DNA of 64,000 nt. Source: Marinicella sediminis. GTDB taxonomy: Bacteria > Pseudomonadota > Gammaproteobacteria > Xanthomonadales > Marinicellaceae. Where the stretch lies: the NCBI RefSeq assembly GCF_002000055.1, contig NZ_MVBD01000003.1:307327-371326 (forward strand). Reading direction: 5' to 3'. The notes below the pieces were generated by a model that made no database searches, was not told the DNA's origin, and saw only the letters and a program-made list of their open reading frames with translations. This document shows, one piece after another, positions 37,656-47,188 of this stretch; positions within the stretch are counted from its first letter, which is position 1, and each line of letters opens with the position of its first letter. The position numbers and the translations under genes are program-made.

Positions 37656-38615
37656 ATGTCATTGAAAAAACAATTCAGTATGAAATTTGATGCCGGAAGT
37701 TGGTACAAAAAATCTGTTGAAGAGCGTAACGAACTGAACAACCAGGTCATTGATGAAATGCTGATTAAGTGGCCCAGAATGGTCAAGAGGGCTCAGAAGA
37801 AGCCATTACCAGGATTGGCTGGGTTTCATGTGATTTTTTTCCACATTCCCAAAACCGGTGGCACCACACTGGATTACATCACCGCCAAAAATTACCGCAT
37901 TGATTATGTCTATCAGGTCAATGCACCAGCCCTTGATCAGCACATTGCAGGCGTGTTCAAAAACAATCAAATGTTTCGCACGTTGATGGGGCATTATGAA
38001 TTGAATGACGTTTATTATCAGTTGTTTGATCGCCAAAAAATGGCTCAGTTTACGATGATCAGAGAGCCAGTTTCCCGCATCATTTCGTATTACGACTACC
38101 TCAGGTCCAGTGAAAATCATCCCAAATATGAGTTGGCCAAAGACATGTCACTCGAGGAGTTTATTGAGCATCCCCAGATTGATGAGATGCCCAATGCCCA
38201 AAGCCACCGGATCATGGGATTACTGAAAAACAATGCATCACAAAAGGATAAGCGCGATGATCAACAGATGATCGAAGACGTGTGTCATCAATTGACTCAT
38301 CGGTTCAGCTTGTTTGGTCTGACCGAGATGTATGATCATTTTTTGGTGATGGCACAGCAAACCATGGGTTGGCAGGATATTTTTTATCGGCGGATGAATG
38401 AATCAAAAGTCAAAACCGATAAAACCACCATCAATCCCCAAACCATTGAACGCATCAAGGAACTCAATGCCGTGGATATGGCGCTTTATGACTACGCCAA
38501 AGACTTATTTGTCAAGCGCATGGCAACCCTCGGCATCACCGAGGAGATGGTGGCTGACTTCAGAAAAAACAATCAAGCTTATGCTGAACTGCTAAACTGG
38601 CACAGAGCAGATTAA
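37656..38615 (+). CDS. Sulfotransferase family 2-like protein
   Basis: A 319-residue putative carbohydrate sulfotransferase. The PAPS-binding 5' loop is FHIPKTGGTTLDY (about residues 62-74) and the 3' motif is MIREPVSRIISYYDY (about 133-147). A conserved downstream segment LFGLTEMYDHFLVM is shared with the paralogue at 19349. No membrane span is evident, so it is probably cytoplasmic and acts on a lipid- or nucleotide-linked sugar intermediate. The frame opens one codon earlier at a GTG, but the ATG is used here. The gene is separated from the upstream methyltransferase by about 194 bp containing a TATACT -10-like element at about 37622. Confidence 0.83.
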   Translation: MSLKKQFSMKFDAGSWYKKSVEERNELNNQVIDEMLIKWPRMVKRAQKKPLPGLAGFHVIFFHIPKTGGTTLDYITAKNYRIDYVYQVNAPALDQHIAGVFKNNQMFRTLMGHYELNDVYYQLFDRQKMAQFTMIREPVSRIISYYDYLRSSENHPKYELAKDMSLEEFIEHPQIDEMPNAQSHRIMGLLKNNASQKDKRDDQQMIEDVCHQLTHRFSLFGLTEMYDHFLVMAQQTMGWQDIFYRRMNESKVKTDKTTINPQTIERIKELNAVDMALYDYAKDLFVKRMATLGITEEMVADFRKNNQAYAELLNWHRAD

Positions 38616-38630
38616 ACTTGCGGGCCAAAT

Positions 38631-40055
38631 TTGAATATTTCAGTCATCAAACAACAGGGTAAGAACTACTTCTCGGTACTCAGGTGGCTGTTGAGTGATT
38701 ACCACCGCAAGGAGAAAGCTGCTTTTTGGCTGGTTCAGGTGCTGATGGCAATTTCAGTTGGCCTTGGTCTGATCTGGTTGCTTGGTGTCATTGCCGGCAT
38801 CAATCACCTGAATGACCGCAGTTACCTGACAAGCATCAACCTGAACTGGTTGACGTATTTTTTTGACCTGCCAGTCTGGCAGTGGATGATGATGCTCAGT
38901 TTGTCTGGTATGATCAGTGCGGCAGCCATGTTTGCCTCTTTTCATGCCGGGGTGAAATCTGTCATCAGGTATCAGATAAACTTGGTCAATCGGTTGCTGG
39001 ATCGCATCAATGACGCGGAACATTCAGATTGGCTGACAGTGGTTGAAGACCAGCCGAAAGAAAAAGTGCATCGCATCATCAAACTCAGTGTACAACTGAC
39101 CGGTTTGGTGGTCCGCAGATTGAGTCGTATGCTGATACCCATTGTGACGTTCATGGTGGCGTTCGTGGCATTGATACAACTGGATGCCGCGTTGCTGAGT
39201 CACCTGATACCCTTAGCCGGTTTGTACATCGTGGCCTTATACTTCATTAACCGGCATGCAGCCAGGGTGCAGGTCAGTCTGGCCAATATGTCAGTGCCAA
39301 CCAACCGCAATCTGGGCGTGATCATCAATGACATGCTGCAAAGAAACAGGCAGTATGATCAGCAAATTGAGCAAGAAGTGGTGGCAACAGATTATCCCGA
39401 ATTTTCCTTGTTGAGATACAAAAGAAGGTTGGCGGAGGTTCACGTTGTCTGGTTGAACACCTTGTTTCTGGTGTTGGGTACGGCGATTATTTTTTTCTCA
39501 TTTGATCACTACCAGAACAATGGCAAAATAGATTGGATGCAGCTGATTTTATTTCTTGTGGCATTGCGCTATGCTGGCAGTGGGTTACAGGAAATAGCTG
39601 CCGCCACGGTGTCTTTCAGCCGCTTTCTCCCTGAAACAGAATTGGTTTATCAAATGTTGAAAGCGCCCACTGATGCGCAACGCAGTCAGTCTGAAAAGTG
39701 GACTGGAAGGGTGATGTATTTAAATACTGATGCGGGTATGGATGCAGTCATACCGGTTTTTCTTGATCTTCAATTTGGGGTCAGGAATTGTGAAAAACTG
39801 ACCGACCAGGTGCGAAATGGCGACGTAGATTTGTCTGGTTACCCAGATAATATCTGGCTGTATTCAGAGGGTCCTGCACAATTCAAACAAGCGGTCAGAA
39901 ACAACAGAAAGGCCCTTGATCATGTGGTGTATACCCATTTGGGAAGCCATGTGCACTATGATGATATTGGACTGTTTCTGCAAGAATTTTTACCTGCTCA
40001 ATTTAAGCAGACAAACAATCAATCACAGGATGACTTTGATGAGTCAATGATCTGA
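38631..40055 (+). CDS. ABC-exporter-like transmembrane protein lacking an ATPase domain
   Basis: A 474-residue membrane protein. Residues about 30-330 contain six hydrophobic segments spaced as in type-I ABC exporter permeases (MsbA-like), with intracellular-loop-like helices between segments. A linker ending SRFLPETELVYQML resembles the junction that normally precedes the nucleotide-binding domain. The remaining approximately 130 residues contain no Walker A, no LSGGQ signature and no Walker B, so the ATPase is absent or too degraded to see. Translation must start at the TTG at 38631, or far inside the first spans, since no upstream ATG exists. It sits between a sulfotransferase and a GT4 gene, with 15-25 bp gaps, and may form part of a glycan-related complex. 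Confidence 0.7.
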   Translation: MNISVIKQQGKNYFSVLRWLLSDYHRKEKAAFWLVQVLMAISVGLGLIWLLGVIAGINHLNDRSYLTSINLNWLTYFFDLPVWQWMMMLSLSGMISAAAMFASFHAGVKSVIRYQINLVNRLLDRINDAEHSDWLTVVEDQPKEKVHRIIKLSVQLTGLVVRRLSRMLIPIVTFMVAFVALIQLDAALLSHLIPLAGLYIVALYFINRHAARVQVSLANMSVPTNRNLGVIINDMLQRNRQYDQQIEQEVVATDYPEFSLLRYKRRLAEVHVVWLNTLFLVLGTAIIFFSFDHYQNNGKIDWMQLILFLVALRYAGSGLQEIAAATVSFSRFLPETELVYQMLKAPTDAQRSQSEKWTGRVMYLNTDAGMDAVIPVFLDLQFGVRNCEKLTDQVRNGDVDLSGYPDNIWLYSEGPAQFKQAVRNNRKALDHVVYTHLGSHVHYDDIGLFLQEFLPAQFKQTNNQSQDDFDESMI

Positions 40056-40080
40056 CTGTGGCTATGGGATAACAAGTGGT

Positions 40081-41370
40081 ATGACTAAGAAAACTGTGTT
40101 GGTGGATGGCTTTAACCTGGGGCTGAAAAAAGGCTCAGGCATTAAAACCTATGGAATGACGTTGCTTGATGCCTATCAAAAACTGGATTATGACGTTGGG
40201 ATTTTGCTGGACAATCATTTTGCGGTCGGTAAAGACGACATCATCAACGAAGTTAATTTATTTGACCAGGATGAGATCAGACCGGTTTCCAGGTTTAATT
40301 CCACTTTTTTCAGGTACCTCAAAGCCGCTTCATATGTCTTTAGAAAAAGAAAAGGCAGTTTGATCGTGCCCAAACTGGTTGAGCCCGATCCGGAAAACTA
40401 CCTGTCAAAAGTCAGTGGCAAAAAATACCATTACATTGAAAACATCAGTGATGTGTTCAACGTTGCCAACCGCTTGTTTGCGCTGACTGGTAAAATCACC
40501 AAAATCAAGGTGCATAAACAGCCAGATATTTTCCACTTGACCACACCCTGGCCCATACAGGTCAAAGGGGCCAAAACGGTGATCACCATTCATGACCTGA
40601 TTCCACTGAAAATACCGTTCACCACCCTGGACCTGAAAAAACATTTCTATCAGTTATTTGCCTGGGCAGCCAAGTCTGCTGATCTGATTCTGGCGGTTTC
40701 CGAGCACACCAAAAAGGACATCATGGAGATCTATCAGGTGCCTGAGGAAAAAATCAAAGTGACCTATCAATCCTATAAAGGAGGAGACACGGTGGTCGAT
40801 CAGGATGATGCGGTGGTCTATCTGAAATCCAAAAAACTGGAAGTTGAAAAGTACATCCTGTTTGTGGGTAACATCGAACCCAAGAAAAACATCAAGCAAC
40901 TGATCAGGGCGTTCGCTTACATGAAAATGGGCTATAAACTGGCCATAGTGGGTCACAAAGCATGGATGTCAGATCAACAGTTGGTTGGATTAAAGAGCTA
41001 TCTGAAAAAGCGCGACTATGTGATGCTGGATTACGTCACGGAAGAAGAGCTGAAAATACTCTATCAAAATGCTTTTTGTATGGTTTTCCCCTCGCTTTAT
41101 GAAGGGTTTGGTTTACCTGTTCTGGAAGCCATGCACAACAACTGCCCGGTGATCTGTTCAAACATATCCTCGCTGCCTGAAGTGGGTGGTGATGCCGCCC
41201 TGTATGTGAATCCTTACAAGTACGGGGAGATTCGGGACCAGTTGCAAAAGCTGATCATCAATCCGGATCTGCGTTTGGAAATGATCGCCAAAGGCAAAGA
41301 GCGGGTGGCGTTTTTCAGTCCTGAAAACTATGCAAAACGTTTGCAGGAAGCCTATGACGGGTTGGATTAA
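40081..41370 (+). CDS. GT4-family glycosyltransferase
   Basis: A 429-residue GT-B fold retaining glycosyltransferase. The C-terminal half contains KYILFVGNIEPKKNIKQLI and the family motif MVFPSLYEGFGLPVLEAM, with the E-x7-E pattern that binds the nucleotide sugar. The N-terminal half has TIHDLIPLKIP, the acceptor-domain signature. The donor sugar and acceptor are not predictable. The last 17 bp overlap the next sulfotransferase start, indicating operon organisation with the genes on either side. Confidence 0.9.
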   Translation: MTKKTVLVDGFNLGLKKGSGIKTYGMTLLDAYQKLDYDVGILLDNHFAVGKDDIINEVNLFDQDEIRPVSRFNSTFFRYLKAASYVFRKRKGSLIVPKLVEPDPENYLSKVSGKKYHYIENISDVFNVANRLFALTGKITKIKVHKQPDIFHLTTPWPIQVKGAKTVITIHDLIPLKIPFTTLDLKKHFYQLFAWAAKSADLILAVSEHTKKDIMEIYQVPEEKIKVTYQSYKGGDTVVDQDDAVVYLKSKKLEVEKYILFVGNIEPKKNIKQLIRAFAYMKMGYKLAIVGHKAWMSDQQLVGLKSYLKKRDYVMLDYVTEEELKILYQNAFCMVFPSLYEGFGLPVLEAMHNNCPVICSNISSLPEVGGDAALYVNPYKYGEIRDQLQKLIINPDLRLEMIAKGKERVAFFSPENYAKRLQEAYDGLD

Positions 41371-42682
41371 GCGACTGTTGAAAAGGGTGATGGGTTCAGT
41401 TGATGAGCCGGTTACCAATTTCGTCCACATCCCCAAAACCGCGGGAACCAGTTTCATCGTTTGGCTGGATCGTTTTTTTCCAGCTGAACGGATCTACCCT
41501 CATCAATTATGGCGTGAAGTCAAGCTCATCGGGCCAATGCGTAACCAGCAATATGATTTGTTCCGCGGTCATTTTGGCGGTGGTGGCGTCAGACAACTGA
41601 CCAACCGGCCACTGGCACAACTGACCATCCTGCGGGATCCGGTCGAACTGGCCAGATCCACTTATCAGTATGCCCTCAGAGAACAAAATACCCGGGTTCA
41701 TGATTTACTCACCTCGGCTCAAATGGAGCTGAGTGAATTCATTCATCACCCGGAAACCCAACCGTTGGTGACCAATCGCCTGATCAGAAACATTTCTTTT
41801 GACTTTGTTGAAGACCCGGCTGCACAAGAGGTTTTTTTATCGGCAGAAACCATTCAATACCTGCAGCAACACATCACCGTCAAAACGCGACCGCTGACGG
41901 ATGATGACCGCTTATTGCGTGCCAGGGCTTTCCTGCAGGCATGCCAATGGTTTGGCCTGGCGGAACGTTTTGCTGAATCGATGCAATTGCTCTGTTACGT
42001 CAGGGCATGGCGACCCATGGGGCAGAGTCAAAAACTGAACACCTCCAGCCCACTGCAGATGAGTGATCAGGACATCAGCGATCTACAACAACAGAATCAT
42101 CAGGACTGTGAGTTTTATCGCTTTGCCTGCAGGCTGTTTGATGAACGATTTGGGCAGATGAAAGCCCAACTGGAAACACTCAGGTCCAATGAGCAAGAAA
42201 CCCTGGATGATTTGCTCGATGTGCATTACCAGCGGCATCAGGATGTGGAGTTGTCAGCACATGTTGATTATCGCTTCAATCAGGTATTGCAGGGTCAGCA
42301 GTGGCATCGCCGTGAATTTTTGGATGAAGAACAGGGTTATTTCCGCTGGACTGGGCCAGGACCTGTGGCTGACATTGATTTCTGGGTGCAGCCAGGCGAT
42401 TATCAATTATCCATCAGAATCATCAATGCGACTTCAGAAGCGCTGCTGGATGAACTGGTCCTGGCGGTCAATGGTCAGCAACTTGAGTGGCACAGTAGGG
42501 AGCAGGGCGTGGTGCGCGTCTTGACAGCCACCTGCCGGTCTTCATGGATCGCGGACAATGGCCTGTTGCGGCTGTCACTGACCTGTGCTGACATGTGCAG
42601 TCATCGGGAAGCCTTTGGCACCGATGATGAAAGGCTTGTTGGAGTGGCGGTGCATTGGATACAATTAACCCATGTCGGATAA
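41354..42682 (+). CDS. Sulfotransferase with C-terminal beta-sandwich-like extension
   Basis: A 442-residue protein. The PAPS 5' loop is VHIPKTAGTSFIVWL (about residues 21-35), and the 3' region is ILRDPVELARSTYQYALRE. Residues about 300-442 form an extra domain containing RWTGPGPVADIDF and similar hydrophobic strands, resembling the galactose-binding-like domains often attached to glycan-processing enzymes. The ATG at 41354 (MTGWIKRLL) is preferred because AGGAAG lies just upstream and the start overlaps the GT4 gene by 17 bp. The next sulfotransferase starts 11 bp before this gene ends, so at least three genes are coupled. Confidence 0.8.
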   Translation: MTGWIKRLLKRVMGSVDEPVTNFVHIPKTAGTSFIVWLDRFFPAERIYPHQLWREVKLIGPMRNQQYDLFRGHFGGGGVRQLTNRPLAQLTILRDPVELARSTYQYALREQNTRVHDLLTSAQMELSEFIHHPETQPLVTNRLIRNISFDFVEDPAAQEVFLSAETIQYLQQHITVKTRPLTDDDRLLRARAFLQACQWFGLAERFAESMQLLCYVRAWRPMGQSQKLNTSSPLQMSDQDISDLQQQNHQDCEFYRFACRLFDERFGQMKAQLETLRSNEQETLDDLLDVHYQRHQDVELSAHVDYRFNQVLQGQQWHRREFLDEEQGYFRWTGPGPVADIDFWVQPGDYQLSIRIINATSEALLDELVLAVNGQQLEWHSREQGVVRVLTATCRSSWIADNGLLRLSLTCADMCSHREAFGTDDERLVGVAVHWIQLTHVG

Positions 42683-43733
42683 GCCACCAGTCATCTTCAT
42701 CAGCGGACGTTTTCGATCGGGCAGCTCCTTTCTGTGGCAGTTGTTTGACCAATTACCGGGTTTTTGTGCCTGGTATGAACCCCTGCACCCACAATTACTG
42801 GCGGCCATTGAACACACCAAGCCCAAAACGGATCATGTTGGCATCACTGATTACTGGTCCGCTTACCGGCAACATCCGGAATTTCAATCCCATTATCAAG
42901 CCACTTTTGCCACCGAACAACTGTATCTTGAAGCCACAGATCAAGCCCCTGAGTTGCAACAATACATCGAGCGACTGATTGCTCTGTCTGCACCTGAGGT
43001 GCCGGTGTTGCAATTCAACCGCATGGACTTGCGCCTGTCCTGGCTGAAATCACACTTTCCTCAGGCCACGGTGATTCACACCGAACGCAATCCATTACAA
43101 CTGTATCATTCTCAGCGAAAGCACATCCCTGAGCCACAGCGGCATCAACCGGCATACTGGGATGCCTATGAACTGATGCCCTGGTGTCTGTCACTCAGTG
43201 AAACGTTTCCCTTCCTGCTGTCAACCGAGCATGAACATGCCTTTTTCAGGTGTTACCTGTTGCAGCGGATGTCCTCGTTGTGCGCCGCCAGTCAGGCTGA
43301 CCTGGTCATCAACCTGGATCAGGATGTCTTTGAAAAACCAGCTTTTATCCGGCAACTGATGTCGGTGGTCTCATTGACAAGTGAACAACAAAAACAATTA
43401 AAGGCCAAAGTGCATTTGCCTGAAATTCCGGTCTTTGACGAACAGCTGACTGACACATTGAGTTCCCTGATGACAGCTGCTGACCTGCTGTTGACCGCTT
43501 CTGGTTTGGCCGGGCATTTGGGGCAAAAACCGCTGTCTTACATCAAACAGTCCCACCCGCAGTTCTGGCAAAGCCAGTCTGGTATCAGCCACAGTGAAGT
43601 TCAGCGTTTGTTGGCACAAATGAACAGTTACCAAAGTGAAATGACCCGGATTCTGGCTGAAAACGAGGACTTAAAAAACCAACTGGAGGCCTTGACCATC
43701 CAACAGGTAAAGGACACAGATCATCATGAATAA
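42672..43733 (+). CDS. Sulfotransferase family protein
   Basis: A 353-residue putative sulfotransferase of a different branch from the two upstream. Its PAPS loop is near the N-terminus, FISGRFRSGSSFLWQLF, and the 3' motif is VIHTERNPLQLYHSQRKH. The ATG at 42672 overlaps the end of the previous gene by 11 bp, and its own 3' end overlaps nth by 8 bp. The C-terminal 30 residues are predicted coiled-coil (QMNSYQSEMTRILAENEDL). It may sulfate the product of the neighbouring GT4 enzyme. Confidence 0.8.
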   Translation: MSDKPPVIFISGRFRSGSSFLWQLFDQLPGFCAWYEPLHPQLLAAIEHTKPKTDHVGITDYWSAYRQHPEFQSHYQATFATEQLYLEATDQAPELQQYIERLIALSAPEVPVLQFNRMDLRLSWLKSHFPQATVIHTERNPLQLYHSQRKHIPEPQRHQPAYWDAYELMPWCLSLSETFPFLLSTEHEHAFFRCYLLQRMSSLCAASQADLVINLDQDVFEKPAFIRQLMSVVSLTSEQQKQLKAKVHLPEIPVFDEQLTDTLSSLMTAADLLLTASGLAGHLGQKPLSYIKQSHPQFWQSQSGISHSEVQRLLAQMNSYQSEMTRILAENEDLKNQLEALTIQQVKDTDHHE

Positions 43734-44361
43734 AGCAAAACGCACTGAGATGTTCAGCCGCTGGCGGGACATCAATCCCAAACCAACCACTGAACTGGAA
43801 TTTTCCAGCCCTTTTGAACTGTTGGTGGCGGTGGCCTTATCTGCCCAGTCTACCGATGTCGGGGTCAACAAAGCCACCCGCAAACTGTTTCCGGTGGCCA
43901 ACACCCCGGAAGCCATTCTGGCGTTGGGGGAAGAGGGCTTGAAGGAATACATCAAAACCATTGGTTTATTCAACTCCAAAGCCAAACACATCATCCAGAC
44001 CTGCCGGATTTTGATTGAACAATTTGATTCAGTGGTGCCACAAACCCGCGAAGAGCTGGAATCATTACCAGGTGTGGGCCGGAAAACCGCCAATGTCATC
44101 CTCAATACCGCCTTCGGGCAGCCGGCCATGGCCGTGGATACCCACATTTACCGGGTCTCCAACCGCACCAAAATCGCACCCGGCAAAACCGTGCTGGAAG
44201 TGGAAAAGCGCTTACTGAGGCTGGTGCCCAAAGAGTTCCTGGTGGATGCCCATCACTGGCTGATCCTGCATGGCCGGTATGTGTGCAAAGCCCGCAAACC
44301 GTTGTGCGGCGAGTGTGTGGTGGTGGATTTGTGTGAATACAATAAGAAAGTTTTGGAGTGA
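43726..44361 (+). CDS. nth: Endonuclease III
   Basis: A 211-residue base-excision-repair glycosylase/AP-lyase, the same length as E. coli Nth. The helix-hairpin-helix is LPGVGRKTANVIL, with the catalytic Lys in GVGRKTAN. The catalytic Asp is in AVDTHIYRVSNR. The C-terminal [4Fe-4S] cluster has the exact C-x6-C-x2-C-x5-C spacing in CKARKPLCGECVVVDLC. It removes oxidised pyrimidines. The start overlaps the sulfotransferase by 8 bp, so it may be read through from that operon. Confidence 0.97.
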   Translation: MNKAKRTEMFSRWRDINPKPTTELEFSSPFELLVAVALSAQSTDVGVNKATRKLFPVANTPEAILALGEEGLKEYIKTIGLFNSKAKHIIQTCRILIEQFDSVVPQTREELESLPGVGRKTANVILNTAFGQPAMAVDTHIYRVSNRTKIAPGKTVLEVEKRLLRLVPKEFLVDAHHWLILHGRYVCKARKPLCGECVVVDLCEYNKKVLE

Positions 44362-44409
44362 TGGGTCTGAATCATCATCAGCCATTAACTTGATGACATT
44401 GAACAGGGT

Positions 44410-44504
44410 GTCATACCGACCGAACGGCAGTTAGGGCAATGCAGGAGCAATTGCCGAGAAATCTCCTGTTCATGATGAGACCCCTCGGCTGCGCTCGGGA
44501 TGAC
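44410..44504. repeat. MITE-like palindromic intergenic element
   Basis: A 95-bp element between nth and aroE bounded by GTCATaCC at the left and GGgATGAC at the right, an imperfect terminal inverted repeat. The right arm CCCTCGGCTGCGCTCGGGATGAC is itself self-complementary. The pattern matches the widespread class of short intergenic palindromes that end GTCATNCC...GGNATGAC in many bacterial genomes. Only one copy is visible in this window. A short spurious frame crosses it and is not annotated. Confidence 0.65.
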
Positions 44505-44554
44505 AAGTCTTTTTTTAATCGAGCCACAACCCGGCAAGCTACGACGCTCAGTCA

Positions 44555-46329
<1,775 letters not shown>

Positions 46330-46414
46330 TCAGGGATCTCGGCTAACAAGAGGTGATAGTTTAGTTAAAATGAGCTAAAATTTCACCCCATTACTCATTT
46401 ACTGAAGACAAATC

Positions 46415-47185
46415 ATGGCCGTAATCATCAAAACACCGGAACAGATTGAAAAAATGCGTGAAGCTGGCCGTTTGGCAGCAGAAGTGCTTGATCTGATTGG
46501 CGAACACGTCAAACCCGGGGTGTCGACGCAACAACTGGATGACATCTGTCACCACCACATTGTGGAGGTGCAAAAGTGCATTCCGGCGCCGCTTAACTAC
46601 CGTGGGTTTCCCAAGTCCATCTGTACCTCGGTGAATCAGGTGATTTGTCATGGCATTCCGGATGAGAAAAAAATCCTCAAAGAAGGCGACATCATCAACA
46701 TAGATGTCACGGTGATCAAAGATGGCTGGCATGGCGATACGTCTCGCATGTACTATGTGGGGGAACCCAAACAACGGGCCAAAAAACTGGTAGATGTGAC
46801 CTATGAAGCCATGAAAACCGGCATCCAGATGGTTAAACCCGGGGTCAGACTTGGTGACATCGGCGCGGCCATTCAGGCCCTGGCCTATAAAAATCGATTT
46901 TCGGTGGTGTATGAATATTGTGGTCATGGTATAGGGCAAACCTTTCATGAAGATCCTCAGGTCTTGCACTATGGACGTCCGGGTACGGGGTTGATTCTGG
47001 AAAAAGGCATGACCTTCACCATAGAGCCCATGATCAATCTGGGCAAAAGACACAGCAAACTGTTGGCTGATGGCTGGACAGTGGTGACCAAAGACCGCAG
47101 CCTGTCAGCGCAGTTTGAACACACCATAGCCGTCACCGATGATGGTTATGATGTGCTGACCGAATCTCCCAATTACCCATTGTAA
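46415..47185 (+). CDS. map: Methionine aminopeptidase, type I
   Basis: A 256-residue type-I enzyme removing initiator methionine. The start MAVIIKTPEQIEKMREAGRLAAEVLD is canonical (first residues cited only). Metal ligands: Asp in NIDVTVIKDGWHGDTSRMY (both Asp), His in GHGIGQTFHEDPQ, Glu in FTIEPM and Glu in QFEHTIAV. It lacks an N-terminal extension, as expected for the bacterial form. glnD follows 3 bp downstream, the conserved map-glnD pair of Gammaproteobacteria. Confidence 0.97.
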   Translation: MAVIIKTPEQIEKMREAGRLAAEVLDLIGEHVKPGVSTQQLDDICHHHIVEVQKCIPAPLNYRGFPKSICTSVNQVICHGIPDEKKILKEGDIINIDVTVIKDGWHGDTSRMYYVGEPKQRAKKLVDVTYEAMKTGIQMVKPGVRLGDIGAAIQALAYKNRFSVVYEYCGHGIGQTFHEDPQVLHYGRPGTGLILEKGMTFTIEPMINLGKRHSKLLADGWTVVTKDRSLSAQFEHTIAVTDDGYDVLTESPNYPL

Positions 47186-47188
47186 ATT

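Noticed and set aside
46391..47053. 220-codon minus-strand frame over map
   Set aside because: It is antisense to methionine aminopeptidase, whose metal ligands are all present.
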